Shown here piece after piece: positions 24,535-33,380 of a stretch of 64,000 nt of DNA. The stretch is taken from positions 186,001 through 250,000 of the forward strand of contig NZ_VTER01000002.1 of NCBI RefSeq assembly GCF_008180445.1. The letters run 5' to 3'. The first letter of the stretch is position 1, and every line of letters begins with the position of its first letter. Source of the DNA: Bacillus_AB infantis_B. Lineage in GTDB: Bacteria; Bacillota; Bacilli; Bacillales; Cytobacillaceae. A program made the translations under genes and the position numbers. The notes beneath the pieces are model-generated. The model was not told where the DNA came from. It made no database searches and saw only the letters and a list, made by a program, of their open reading frames with translations.

Positions 24535-26454
24535 CTATGATTTCAACAATCTCAAGCTGTTCAGAATCACCAGAATGGTGCTGCCTTCATGCCCGATGAC
24601 GCCGAACGGCAAATCAAGGATCTGCAGGAAGTTCGAAGCGATCAGAAGCATGATGACCGTGATGGAAAAAATGACATTCTGCTTGATGATTCTGTTCATC
24701 CGCTGAGAGAGGTTAATGGCTTCGGCAATCTTCGGAAGCTCATTTTTCATCAGAACTACATCTGCTGTTTCCAGCGCCACGTCTGTCCCTTCGCCCATGG
24801 CAATGCCGACATTGGCTGCAGCGAGCGCAGGGGCGTCATTGATGCCGTCGCCGACCATGGCGACATTTTCATAGCGCTTCTTCAAGTCCTTCAGGTGCTC
24901 AACTTTATTGGCCGGGAGGCACTCGGCGATATACTCATCAACTGTGCTTTCAGCGGCAATCGCCTGGGCGGTCTTTTCGCTGTCGCCGGTCAGCATCACC
25001 GTGTAGATGCCCTGAGCGTTCAGGGTGCTGATCGCTGCCTTCGTTTCCTCGCGGACAACATCCTTAAGCGCAAGCAGTCCGGCGATCCGGTGGCCTTTTT
25101 TAATAAAAACGATCGTCTTGCCTTCTCCGGCCAACGACTGTGCGGCTCCATCAGCAAATCTTTCCGCATCTTCACGGCCGATGAAATCAGCTTTGCCGAT
25201 CTTCCATTCTTCATCCTGCAGCATTGCCTTTACGCCGAAACCGGAGATATCTTCAATGCTTTCCGGGCTCACCAGCGGCTGCTTCAGCTCATTCTTCGCG
25301 TATTTGACAATGGCGCCTGCGAGCGGGTGATTGGAGTGGCTTTCAATGGACGCTGCCGCCAAAAGAATATCTTCTTGCTCCATATCCTCGCAGACCAGAT
25401 AATCAGTGACCTCGGGACGGCCCTTTGTCAGGGTGCCGGTTTTATCAAAAGCAATCGCCTTCAGGTGGCCGAGGTTCTCCAGATGGACACCGCCTTTGAA
25501 CAGAATCCCTCGGCGCGCGCCGTTGGAGATGGCGGATAATGTGGCCGGCATGATGCTTGCGACAAGGGCGCATGGACTGGCGACCACGAGCAGGATCATC
25601 GCCCGGTAAAAGGTTTCCGTCCAGCTCCAGCCCAGCAGATAATGGGGCAGGACCATCATCGCCGCTACTGCAGCGAGGACGACTTTTACATAAGTACCTT
25701 CAAATTTTTCAATAAAAAGCTGTGATGGCGACTTTTCGCTCTGTGCAGTCTGGACAAGCTGGATGATCTTTTGGAACAGGGTGTCGCTGGCAGGCTTTGT
25801 GATCTCGACTGTAATCGAGCCGTTCAGATTCACCGTTCCTGCGAAAACTTCATCGGCATTCGACTTGCTGACTGGGATGGATTCACCGGTGATGGCGGCC
25901 TCATCCAAAGTTGTCGTGCCCTTCAGGATCTTTCCATCAGACGGGACACGCTCACCCGGCTTCACGAGGATCTGGTCCCCGATACTCAGCTCGGAAACAT
26001 GCACGCGCTGTTCTCCGCCATCTGTTAAAAGCAGTGCCTCCTCAGGCTGCAGCTCCATCAAGGACGAAATCTCTTTGTTGCTTTTGTTCATCGTGTAGGT
26101 TTCCAGGGCGCCGCTGACGGCGAAAATGAAGATCAGGATGGCGCCTTCCGTCCAGTAGCCGATGATGGCCGAGCCGATGGCGGCGAAGATCATCAGCATT
26201 TCCACATTCAGTTCTTTGTTTTCAATCGTTTCCTCGATGCCTTCCTTTGCTTTGGCAAAGCCGCCGATCACAAAGGCGAGCAGATAGGCGGTGATGGAGG
26301 CGGCATCCATATCATTCCGCGCAAGCAGCCAGCCGGCAAGGATGAGGACCCCGCTCAGGATGGCGGCGATCAGCTCGGCGTGAGGGAGTATTTTTTGGAG
26401 CATGCTTTCCTGTTCTTGCTTCAATTCTAATAGTGCTTTGGCTTCTGTCGTCAT
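24535..26454 (-). CDS. P1B-type heavy-metal ATPase (ZosA/CadA-like)
   Basis: About 639 residues from ATG 26454 (AGGAGGG upstream; the longer frame to 26508 has no SD). Motifs: the ion site SPCALVAS in membrane helix 6, phosphorylation site DKTGTLTKG, the HP motif SNHPLAG, and hinge GDGINDAPALAAANVG. There is no N-terminal CxxC metal-binding domain. SPC rather than CPC resembles B. subtilis ZosA more than CadA or CopA, pointing to Zn(II) or related divalent ions; direction of transport cannot be read. A ~140-nt leader with a long hairpin precedes it. Confidence 0.88.
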   Translation of the reverse strand: MTTEAKALLELKQEQESMLQKILPHAELIAAILSGVLILAGWLLARNDMDAASITAYLLAFVIGGFAKAKEGIEETIENKELNVEMLMIFAAIGSAIIGYWTEGAILIFIFAVSGALETYTMNKSNKEISSLMELQPEEALLLTDGGEQRVHVSELSIGDQILVKPGERVPSDGKILKGTTTLDEAAITGESIPVSKSNADEVFAGTVNLNGSITVEITKPASDTLFQKIIQLVQTAQSEKSPSQLFIEKFEGTYVKVVLAAVAAMMVLPHYLLGWSWTETFYRAMILLVVASPCALVASIMPATLSAISNGARRGILFKGGVHLENLGHLKAIAFDKTGTLTKGRPEVTDYLVCEDMEQEDILLAAASIESHSNHPLAGAIVKYAKNELKQPLVSPESIEDISGFGVKAMLQDEEWKIGKADFIGREDAERFADGAAQSLAGEGKTIVFIKKGHRIAGLLALKDVVREETKAAISTLNAQGIYTVMLTGDSEKTAQAIAAESTVDEYIAECLPANKVEHLKDLKKRYENVAMVGDGINDAPALAAANVGIAMGEGTDVALETADVVLMKNELPKIAEAINLSQRMNRIIKQNVIFSITVIMLLIASNFLQILDLPFGVIGHEGSTILVILNSLRLLKS

Positions 26455-26523
26455 GTGGCTTCCCTCCTGGGTTATCGGTTTCTCATTGAGAAGAATAATC
26501 AACATCAATACCCCTATAAAACG

Positions 26524-26575
26524 ACGAAAGCTGCCCCCGCCGGAGGATGATCCTCTTTTGGGGACAGCATTTTCG
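26524..26575 (-). promoter_or_regulatory. Long hairpin in the metal-ATPase leader
   Basis: Arms ACGAAAGCTGCCCCC (26524-26538) and GGGGACAGCATTTTCG (26560-26575) pair almost throughout. The loop itself contains the palindrome GAGGATGATCCTC (26543-26555). It lies between the predicted promoter and the start codon. Could be a metal-responsive leader, a processing signal or a mobile repeat remnant. Confidence 0.55.
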
Positions 26576-26600
26576 CATAGGTTTCTAGATTAGTATCGTT

Positions 26601-26629
26601 ATCATATCATAGTCATTTTTATTTCTAAA
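26601..26629 (-). promoter_or_regulatory. Predicted sigma-A promoter of the metal ATPase
   Basis: On the minus strand TTTAGA (26629-26624), 17-bp spacer, TATGAT (26606-26601). The -10 region is embedded in an A+T-rich, partly symmetrical stretch (ATATGATAACGATAC), possibly a Fur/Zur/PerR-type operator, but the match is too loose to assign. Confidence 0.5.
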
Positions 26630-26697
26630 GGGGTTTAGGGGGAAAAAATAAAAATGGGCTATATTTCTTTTTTACCCCGCCCGCCGAAAGGCAAACC

Positions 26698-27882
26698 TCA
26701 TTGGCTCAGCGAATGCTGCTGGTCAGCAGTTTGCCCTGCTCTGCGGTTTGTCAGGACAGCCAGGAAAATCACGAGCAGCATGATGCTGATAATATTAAAG
26801 AAGGAGATATTTTTGAAAAATTGAATGAAGATGCCGCCCAGATAAGGGCCAGCCAGGCTTCCCAGGCTGAAGGCAATACCGCAGAGCAGATTGCCGGTCG
26901 GCAGCAGATCCTTTGGCATCAGATCGGTCATATAGCTGATTCCGAGTGAAAAAGTGGAGCCGACCGCCATTCCGGCAAGGAATAGCGTGATAGTCAATGC
27001 CCAGACAGCTCCTTCCAGAAAGCTCGCCAGGAAAAAGAAGACGGAGCCGGAAAGAAGGATGATGGTCAATATCCGCTGCCTGCCCAATTTATCGCTCAAT
27101 ATCCCAAGCGGAAGCTGGAAGACAATGCCGCCGATGGCAAAGGCAGTCAATAGGACCGAGACGCTTTTCACTTCAAGCCCGATGCGCAGGCCGTAAACCG
27201 GGAAGCTGCCGTTCAGGGACGATTCCAGGAATCCATAGCCGAGCGGCGGCAGGAAGGCGACCCATGCGTACTTGAAGGCAGACGAAAAGCGCTTCAGTGT
27301 ATTTTTCATCGAATTGACTTCGATTGTCTGTTCCGGGTAGTCATTTTTCAAAAGAAACAGGAATACCCATGCCACGAGGCAGAGTACCGATGACAGGATG
27401 AACGGCAGGGTTTCATGCACATCGACGAGCGGCGTCATCAGCGGGCCGACGGCAAAGCCGACACCGAAGAACAGTCCGTACAGGGAGATGTTCCGGCCGC
27501 GCTTATGTTCAGGCGAGAAGCTGGTGATCCATGTCTGTGTCCCGAAGTGGAGCGCATGGTCGCCGATCCCGATCAGGAGCCTGAGCATGAACCAGAACCA
27601 GAATGATTTCCATAATGGAAACAGTACAAGCGACACGATGACAAGCAGTCCGCCAAAAATGATGACCGGCTTGTAGCCATACTTTCGGAGCGGCTGCTCC
27701 ATAAAAGGGGAAACGAGCAGGATGCCGACATAAAGGCCGGTCGCATTCAGGCCGTTCAAGCTTGAAGACAGCCCGTCATTTTCAAATATAATCGCAATCA
27801 GCGGAAGCAGCATGCCCTGGCTGAATCCTGAGATTGCTACAATGCTGATTAAAATCCAGAAACGCATATTTTCTTTATTCAT
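26698..27882 (-). CDS. yfkF: MFS transporter (YfkF-like)
   Basis: About 394 residues from ATG 27882 (TTGAGG upstream); a longer frame to 28068 overlaps the divergent OsmC gene and is unlikely. Twelve hydrophobic segments; the cytoplasmic loop motifs of the major facilitator superfamily are present (RKYGYKPVIIFGG after TM2, GILSDKLGRQRIL in the second half). Position before chaA and yfkD matches B. subtilis yfkF, a drug-efflux-like transporter; substrate unknown. Confidence 0.82.
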   Translation of the reverse strand: MNKENMRFWILISIVAISGFSQGMLLPLIAIIFENDGLSSSLNGLNATGLYVGILLVSPFMEQPLRKYGYKPVIIFGGLLVIVSLVLFPLWKSFWFWFMLRLLIGIGDHALHFGTQTWITSFSPEHKRGRNISLYGLFFGVGFAVGPLMTPLVDVHETLPFILSSVLCLVAWVFLFLLKNDYPEQTIEVNSMKNTLKRFSSAFKYAWVAFLPPLGYGFLESSLNGSFPVYGLRIGLEVKSVSVLLTAFAIGGIVFQLPLGILSDKLGRQRILTIILLSGSVFFFLASFLEGAVWALTITLFLAGMAVGSTFSLGISYMTDLMPKDLLPTGNLLCGIAFSLGSLAGPYLGGIFIQFFKNISFFNIISIMLLVIFLAVLTNRRAGQTADQQHSLSQ

Positions 27883-28033
27883 GATGTTGGCCTCAATTTC
27901 TAAAAATTCTTTCCAAATTGATGGTAACGGCTCCCCAGCGGCTTTGCAAGGAATAAAGAGCGTATTGTTCTTAGCTATGGCAGAAATAGTAGTATAATCA
28001 CTGCATACAACAGAAAAAGAGGGAGTGGAAACG

Positions 28034-28420
28034 ATGGAATTTACAATGAAGGATGTCGGATTTTTCACGGAAACGAACTATGGGAAGCTAGATGTAGCCG
28101 GTGATGAAGAGTACGGCTTCAGGCCTTATCAGCTGCTGGTTTCCTCAGTGGCAGTCTGCAGCGGCGGCGTGCTCCGCAAGATTCTGGAGAAGCAGAGGAT
28201 CGATGTGGAGGATATCAAAATCAGTGCAGAGGCAGAGAGAGTGGAAGAGGAAGCCAATCGGGTATCGAAGATCACAGTCCATTTTACGATTACTGGAAAA
28301 GGGCTGAAAGAGGAGAAAATCCAAAAGGCAATGGAGCTTACGCGCAAAAACTGCAGCATGGTCCAGTCTGTGAAAGATAGCATAGAAATTGAAGAAACAT
28401 TCACATTGGTGGAAGCATAA
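28034..28420 (+). CDS. OsmC/Ohr family protein
   Basis: 128 residues from ATG 28034 with GGGAG 8 nt upstream. Two conserved cysteines, SSVAVCSGGVL (about 43) and KNCSMVQS (about 107), fit the peroxidatic and resolving cysteines of thiol peroxidases of this family. Should reduce organic hydroperoxides or act in stress. Divergent from the MFS gene with ~150 bp between; terminator follows. Confidence 0.82.
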   Translation: MEFTMKDVGFFTETNYGKLDVAGDEEYGFRPYQLLVSSVAVCSGGVLRKILEKQRIDVEDIKISAEAERVEEEANRVSKITVHFTITGKGLKEEKIQKAMELTRKNCSMVQSVKDSIEIEETFTLVEA

Positions 28421-28426
28421 TAAAAG

Positions 28427-28468
28427 CAGGGGGCGGATCATGTATAATGGTCCGCCCCCTGTTATTTT
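28427..28468. terminator. Bidirectional terminator
   Basis: CAGGGGGCGGA and TCCGCCCCCTG arms (11 bp) around an A+T loop, followed by TTATTTTT; between the convergent OsmC and oxidase-fold genes. Confidence 0.9.
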
Positions 28469-28884
28469 TATAGAGAAATCTCTTCAGGCTCCGCGCCTGC
28501 TTTCTCGAAATAGCGGATCAGCGAAGGCTCCATTTTCAGGAGCAGATAGTCTGGGTCATCTGGACCGGAAATCCAGTCTTTCAGCTTTTCGCTCCAGAAC
28601 TTCTCCTTCAGCTCCCCGGAATCCTCGAATGAGGCTTTCGCTTCAATTTCACAATAAGGCCCGTCATATCCGCCCTGTTCCACCCCCAGCAGAATATGGA
28701 CATTGGGATTTTTCTCGATGTCTTCTACTTTATGGGCATCTTTGTCGGTAGCGGCAAATAGAATCAGATCATCATGGAAAAACAGCATAAAACGGCTGTA
28801 CGGCCTGTCATTACGGATGGATGCCAGTGTGCCGATGCTGTAATTTTCAAACATATCAAGCACCTTCTGCTTTGTGTCTGCCAT
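28468..28884 (-). CDS. Pyridoxamine-5'-phosphate oxidase-fold general stress protein
   Basis: 138 residues from ATG 28884, with AAGGAG upstream on the minus strand; ATG 28890 is closer to the SD than ideal. The split beta-barrel starts SIGTLASIRNDRPYSRFML, typical of the general stress protein 26 group (YdaG-like), which binds flavin. Reaction unknown. The frame continues upstream to 29070 without support. Confidence 0.8.
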   Translation of the reverse strand: MADTKQKVLDMFENYSIGTLASIRNDRPYSRFMLFFHDDLILFAATDKDAHKVEDIEKNPNVHILLGVEQGGYDGPYCEIEAKASFEDSGELKEKFWSEKLKDWISGPDDPDYLLLKMEPSLIRYFEKAGAEPEEISL

Positions 28885-29097
28885 TGTCATTTCACTCCTT
28901 ACAATTTTCTTCCCTTTATAATCTGTCATTTTTCCTGTTGTATTATCCGGGCGAAAAAACATCAGGCATGCAATTCGTATAAGCGGGTATATATGTTGAA
29001 GGGCCGCGCCGGGATATTTATGCCGGGGCAGGAAAAGCTGTACATAAGGAGTTTTTTTACGCGGCTTCAATAGAATTGAAAGGTGGGGATCGGGAGA

Positions 29098-30168
29098 ATG
29101 GTCAATAAAATTTTTATGGTGCTCACCTTTGCAGGTGTTCCCTTGTCTGTTATCGGGACGCTCCTGGGCTGGCCGAGTGTTGCACTTTTTATTATTTATT
29201 GCTTAACCATCATTGCCCTTGCAAGCTATATGGGCAGGGCGACAGAAAGCCTGGCGATTGTGGCAGGGCCAAGGATCGGCGGACTATTGAACGCAACCTT
29301 CGGGAATGCGGTCGAGCTGATCATTTCGATTTTTGCGCTGAGGGAAGGGCTTGTCGAGGTCGTTCTGGCGTCACTCACGGGGTCAGTGCTTGGGAATCTG
29401 CTGCTGGTCGCGGGACTCAGCTTTTTTATCGGCGGGGTCAAATATAAGCGGCAGAAATTCAATGTGTATGATGCCAGGCATAATTCAGGCTTGCTGATGT
29501 TTGCCGTTGTCGTTGCGTTCGTCATTCCTGAGGTATTCTCCATGACAATGGGAGAAGGAGAGCGGATGACGTTCAGCATCGGGATTTCTGTAATTCTGAT
29601 TGCTTTATACCTGGCTGCGCTGCTGTTCAAGCTTGTCACACACCGCGGGGTCTACCAGCCGGCTGGCGAAGAAGGGGCAGCAGCTCAAGCTCATCATGAA
29701 GAAGAGCCGGAATGGAGCAAAGGCAAGGCGATTGCGATACTGGCCATTGCGACTGTAGCGGTTGCGTATGTATCGGAGAACCTTGTCCACACCTTTGAAG
29801 CGGTCGGCGAGACATTTGGCTGGTCAGAGCTCTTCATCGGGGTTGTGATCGTCGCGATTGTCGGGAATGCGGCCGAGCATGCTTCCGCCATCATCATGGC
29901 GTTCAAGAACAAAATGGACATTGCTGTTGAAATTGCGATCGGCTCAACCCTGCAGGTAGCGATGTTCGTCGCACCGGTGCTGGTGATTGCGTCACTGTTT
30001 TTCCCGACATCGATGCCGCTCGTCTTTACATTGCCGGAGCTGATCACGATGGTCACCGCCGTGCTGCTCATGGTCGTCATCTCCAATGACGGGGAAACGA
30101 ACTGGTTTGAAGGGGCGACGCTCCTCGCAGCCTATATCATTGTGGGCATCGGTTTTTATCTTTTATAG
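29098..30168 (+). CDS. chaA: Ca2+/H+ antiporter, CaCA family (ChaA/YfkE)
   Basis: 356 residues, eleven hydrophobic segments. The two alpha-repeats with the ion-binding glutamates are clear: FGNAVELIISIFAL in the first half and VGNAAEHASAIIMA in the second, separated by an acidic loop with several histidines (AHHEEEPEW). Exchanges Ca2+ for protons at the cell membrane; the B. subtilis orthologue is yfkE/chaA. Start ATG 29098 gives the homologous N-terminus; GTG 29083 lies within the SD. Terminator follows. Confidence 0.9.
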   Translation: MVNKIFMVLTFAGVPLSVIGTLLGWPSVALFIIYCLTIIALASYMGRATESLAIVAGPRIGGLLNATFGNAVELIISIFALREGLVEVVLASLTGSVLGNLLLVAGLSFFIGGVKYKRQKFNVYDARHNSGLLMFAVVVAFVIPEVFSMTMGEGERMTFSIGISVILIALYLAALLFKLVTHRGVYQPAGEEGAAAQAHHEEEPEWSKGKAIAILAIATVAVAYVSENLVHTFEAVGETFGWSELFIGVVIVAIVGNAAEHASAIIMAFKNKMDIAVEIAIGSTLQVAMFVAPVLVIASLFFPTSMPLVFTLPELITMVTAVLLMVVISNDGETNWFEGATLLAAYIIVGIGFYLL

Positions 30169-30186
30169 CGGAACAAGAACAAGAGA

Positions 30187-30215
30187 AGGCTCTGCACCTG
30201 TGCAGAGCCTTTTTT
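30187..30215 (+). terminator. Terminator after chaA
   Basis: AGGCTCTGCA-CCTG-TGCAGAGCCT followed by TTTTT. Confidence 0.92.
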
Positions 30216-30503
30216 ATGCTTCTATTGGACTTGCTTTTTCTATCATAAGTATCCTTTTGGACGAATATGTTGTAAAAGACTAAATCATCGCTTAACTCTA
30301 CCTGCATCTATCACCCGCTTTCATGTCTTGTTGGACAAGCTCTTCATGAACAAATGGATAATAATGAGTGTTTAGCCTCCTTTGCTGTGATAGAAGCGAT
30401 TCCTTCAGCCCTCCTTTGCTGTTGTTAAGGTAATTATAGATTATTTTTATAAAAATGTAAATATTCAGATTTTTACAATTGTGTAACAGTTGGGGGAGTG
30501 AAT
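30216..30503. other. Non-coding gap with an imperfect direct repeat
   Basis: No gene seen. It contains CCTCCTTTGCTGT twice (about 30377 and 30411, each after AG or C), a small hairpin CTTGT-TGG-ACAAG, and an A+T-rich stretch before the SD GGGGGAG of the next gene. Function, if any, unknown. Confidence 0.5.
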
Positions 30504-31115
30504 ATGAAACTGCTTGTGAGAGTTATTTTTTATGTGGCGGGCCTGGTCATTCTGACATTGGGCATCTGCATTGCCATCCTGTCTAATCTCGGGGCGGGCC
30601 CGTGGGATGCGCTGAATGCTGGCCTTGCCAGGACCGCCGGACTCACGATCGGGAGCTGGGTCATCATTATCGGCATCATCCTGATGATGGTCAATGCCTG
30701 GCTTTTAAAAGCCAAGCCGGATTATCTGGCCTTATTGACCGTATGCCTGATCGGCTTTATGGTCGACTTTTGGATATTGCGGATCTTTTCCGGTATGTAC
30801 ATACTGAATGTCTATTTTCAAATCGCCGCGCTGATCATGGGGCTTGCACTTATCGGATTGGGTGCAGCTCTTTACCTGCAGGCAGAGTTTCCCCTCAATC
30901 CAATCGATCATTTTATGATGGCCATCAAAGAGCGGTTCGGGGTGAGCCTGATGATGGCGAAAACGATCGGGGAAGCGGGGGCGCTGCTTTTGGCCATGCT
31001 TTTTCACGGACCAGTCGGTGCAGGAACCATCGTCATCGCTGTCCTGATCGGCCCGTTCATCCAATTATTTTTCCCATTTTGCCGGCAGCTGCTAAAAAGA
31101 TTTTCCGGCACTTAG
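30504..31115 (+). CDS. YczE/YyaS/YitT-family membrane protein
   Basis: 203 residues with five hydrophobic segments; conserved LGAGPWDALNAGL after the first membrane segment and LGAALYLQAEFPLNPID…FMM in the second half define the YczE-like group. ATG 30504 with GGGGGAG upstream. In B. subtilis YczE affects secondary-metabolite production, but the mechanism is not known and no synthetase is adjacent here. Inserted between chaA and yfkD relative to B. subtilis. Confidence 0.8.
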   Translation: MKLLVRVIFYVAGLVILTLGICIAILSNLGAGPWDALNAGLARTAGLTIGSWVIIIGIILMMVNAWLLKAKPDYLALLTVCLIGFMVDFWILRIFSGMYILNVYFQIAALIMGLALIGLGAALYLQAEFPLNPIDHFMMAIKERFGVSLMMAKTIGEAGALLLAMLFHGPVGAGTIVIAVLIGPFIQLFFPFCRQLLKRFSGT

Positions 31116-31180
31116 GATAAATCAGGTGAACTCCGAAAAAACTAAGAGCAGATACAAGGATTTGAAAGGAGTTCCACATC

Positions 31181-32002
31181 ATGAGAAAGTATGTATCTGT
31201 TCTAATTATAACTCTTCTTGCCATGCTTTCTTTTTTGCCCGATGCCGGAGCAGAGAAAAAGCAGGACAAGACCGAGCAAAAGCAGCAGCTGAGCATTCCG
31301 ATTCCCAGTTCAGTCCTGAATATCACAAAGGAAAATACGTATCCCAACCCGGTGCAGGATCAGCCGACCCTGCAGCCGAGCGAGCTGACACAGTCGCTGC
31401 TTGATACGTCCAAAATCAAGATTGAAAACCCGGACCTGATCAGGATGCTGAATGAGTCTTCTGTCAATAGCACGCCGTTTGCATTCGGCTACAGGGCCAT
31501 CGTCTATCTTGGACAGTGGCCGCTCAATTACGAAAGCACAGAAACGGCGCCAAACTGGGAATACCAGAAAATCAACACGAATTATTTTGATAACAGGGGC
31601 GGCAAAGCGCCTTATCAGATCCACTATGTCCAGGAAGCCCAGAAGGTCGTGAGGGGCGCACTGACAGCAAAAATTCCGAAAGCCCAGGATGTCCAGAATA
31701 TGATGCTCCTGAAGGCAATGGAAAAATCGAAGCTGCCGCTCGCTTTTGAAACCGTGATCGGCGCGGGGACGAAAAAAGATCAGGTCTACAATATCCCGCC
31801 AAAACGGCTCGGCTATTTATACGGATATGCACCTGCCGTCAATGAAAAGGGAAAAGTCACTTACGGTGAGGTATACCTGATGCTGAAGGGAAGCAAAAGA
31901 TTCCTCGTCATCAAGAATGTCACCTCCCAGGGAATCGGCGCCTGGATCCCTGTCCAGGACCATATCTCCTTCGGGTTCATGGCATCAGAACGACCGCGTT
32001 AA
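31181..32002 (+). CDS. yfkD: Secreted YfkD-family protein
   Basis: 273 residues with an N-terminal signal peptide (basic MRKY, hydrophobic VSVLIITLLAMLSFL, likely cleavage after DAGA). The rest is hydrophilic, with VNSTPFAFGYRAIVYLGQWPL as the most conserved-looking block. Sequence and position downstream of chaA match YfkD. No function known. SD GAAAGGAG, terminator after. Confidence 0.85.
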   Translation: MRKYVSVLIITLLAMLSFLPDAGAEKKQDKTEQKQQLSIPIPSSVLNITKENTYPNPVQDQPTLQPSELTQSLLDTSKIKIENPDLIRMLNESSVNSTPFAFGYRAIVYLGQWPLNYESTETAPNWEYQKINTNYFDNRGGKAPYQIHYVQEAQKVVRGALTAKIPKAQDVQNMMLLKAMEKSKLPLAFETVIGAGTKKDQVYNIPPKRLGYLYGYAPAVNEKGKVTYGEVYLMLKGSKRFLVIKNVTSQGIGAWIPVQDHISFGFMASERPR

Positions 32003-32006
32003 TCTT

Positions 32007-32037
32007 GCGCCGGCTCATGCAGCCGGTGCTTTTTCTA
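32007..32037 (+). terminator. Terminator after yfkD
   Basis: GC(G)CCGGCT-CATGC-AGCCGG(T)GC then TTTTT. Confidence 0.88.
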
Positions 32038-32053
32038 TAGGAAGAGACATTCC

Positions 32054-32107
32054 TTGCATACAGAGCGGGCAGTGCTTTATAATCAAATTATCTTGAATTC
32101 GAGATAA
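32054..32107 (+). promoter_or_regulatory. Promoter with MhqR-type operator
   Basis: TTGCAT (32054-32059), 18-bp spacer, TATAAT (32078-32083). Starting 5 bp after the -10, at 32088-32107, is TTATCTTGAATTCGAGATAA, a 20-bp palindrome with one mismatched pair. It matches the MhqR consensus known from B. subtilis (ATCTcgAatTCgAGAT), and its position would block the polymerase. Predicts derepression by quinones and hydroquinones. Confidence 0.82.
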
Positions 32108-32160
32108 ATTGAACCCTCTAACGGGTATAGATAAAAAAGTCTTAATTACGGAGGTCCATG

Positions 32161-33138
32161 ATGAACCATTTAAAAGGCATACACCATGTCACTGCGATCA
32201 CAAGCAGCGCGGAAAAAAACTATGAGTTTTTTACTTTTGTACTGGGGATGCGCCTGGTCAAGAAAACCGTCAACCAGGATGACATCCAAACGTACCATCT
32301 GTTTTTCGCCGACGACAAAGGCAGCCCGGGAACAGATATGACATTTTTTGATTTCCCGGGCATTCCTAAAGGAAGGCACGGCACAAATGAAATTTCCAAA
32401 ACATCCTTCCGGGTGCCGAACGATGCGGCACTGAGCTACTGGGCTGAGCGCTTTGACCGCCTTGATGTGAAGCACACAGGCATTCAAGAGCAGTTTGGGA
32501 AAAAAACACTGTCATTCGCAGACTTTGATGACCAGCAATATCAGCTGATTTCTGACGAAAATAATACCGGTGTCGCTTCCGGCACGCCTTGGCAGAAGGG
32601 GCCGATCCCATTGGAGCATGCGATCACAGGTCTCGGGCCGATTTTTGTCCGCATCGCGAACTTTGATTATTTTAAAGAGATGATGGAAAAAGTATTGCTG
32701 TTCAAGGAAATCGGACAGGAGGGCGCGTTCCATCTGTTTGAGGTCGGGGAAGGCGGAAACGGCGCCCAGGTCGTTGTTGAGCATAATGCTGTCCTGCCGC
32801 AGGCTGTCCAGGGCTTCGGCACCGTCCACCACGCCGCATTCCGCGTCGAGGACCGGGCTGTACTGGATGAATGGACTGAGCGCCTGCCGCAGTTCGGCTT
32901 CCAGACGTCCGGCTTTGTGGACCGCTTCTTCTTCCAGTCCCTTTATGCACGGGTGGCACCGCAGATTCTGTTCGAATTTGCCACAGACGGACCAGGCTTC
33001 ATGGGCGACGAGCCATATGAAACACTGGGCGAAAAGCTGTCATTGCCGCCATTCCTTGAAAACAAGCGCGAGCAGATCGAAAAGCTTGTCCGTCCGATCG
33101 ACACGGTCAGGAGCACAATTGATTTTACAAAAGAATGA
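32161..33138 (+). CDS. Ring-cleaving dioxygenase of the VOC superfamily (MhqO/MhqA-like)
   Basis: 325 residues; two tandem glyoxalase-type domains. Metal ligands visible as His in GIHHVTAI (about 9), His in TVHHAAFRVED (about 222) and Glu in ILFEFATDGPG (about 272). The family opens hydroquinone/catechol rings; B. subtilis MhqA, MhqE and MhqO serve quinone detoxification. The MhqR operator upstream supports this. ATG 32161 is 6 nt after the GGAGG end and preferred to 32158. Which mhq paralogue it corresponds to cannot be settled by eye. Confidence 0.87.
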   Translation: MNHLKGIHHVTAITSSAEKNYEFFTFVLGMRLVKKTVNQDDIQTYHLFFADDKGSPGTDMTFFDFPGIPKGRHGTNEISKTSFRVPNDAALSYWAERFDRLDVKHTGIQEQFGKKTLSFADFDDQQYQLISDENNTGVASGTPWQKGPIPLEHAITGLGPIFVRIANFDYFKEMMEKVLLFKEIGQEGAFHLFEVGEGGNGAQVVVEHNAVLPQAVQGFGTVHHAAFRVEDRAVLDEWTERLPQFGFQTSGFVDRFFFQSLYARVAPQILFEFATDGPGFMGDEPYETLGEKLSLPPFLENKREQIEKLVRPIDTVRSTIDFTKE

Positions 33139-33144
33139 TACTTG

Positions 33145-33180
33145 GAGCCTTCCTTGGCGGGGAGGCTCTTTTCTCTTTTC
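33145..33180 (+). terminator. Terminator after the dioxygenase
   Basis: GAGCCTTCC-TTGGCG-GGGAGGCTC followed by TTTTCTCTTTT. Confidence 0.85.
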
Positions 33181-33230
33181 GTAAATATTTTTATGGTATC
33201 GCATCCTCATATGAATGGCCGGCAAGCCTT

Positions 33231-33380
33231 AAAATAAGCGGAGATATTCCCGTTACGCTGCTGAACATGGCCCGGATGGGTGTAAATAAGCGGAGAATTT
33301 CCGGTTAAGAGGAGCGAAACTGCCTATTTTCCTGTTTTTTGAGTTGATAGGCGGAATTTTTCCCTCTATTTGAGCCACTT
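33231..33380. repeat. Degenerate AATAAGCGGAGA-type repeats
   Basis: AATAAGCGGAGATATTCCCGT at 33233 and AATAAGCGGAGAATTTCCGGT at 33285 are close copies; a third, GATAGGCGGAATTTTTCC, is at 33346, and the reverse complement of a diverged copy may lie at 33400-33420. Spacing (52 and 61 bp) is less regular than in the other arrays. The gap 33139-33623 contains this, a terminator and no gene I can support. Confidence 0.6.

Noticed and set aside
26586..26620. Fur/Zur/PerR box upstream of the metal ATPase
   Set aside because: Only partly symmetrical and not close enough to any consensus to call.
27883..28068. N-terminal extension of the MFS transporter
   Set aside because: Would overlap the divergent OsmC gene and its promoter; ATG 27882 begins the first membrane helix.
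30376..30425. Riboswitch in the leader of the YczE-like gene
   Set aside because: An imperfect direct repeat only; no known riboswitch core could be recognised.
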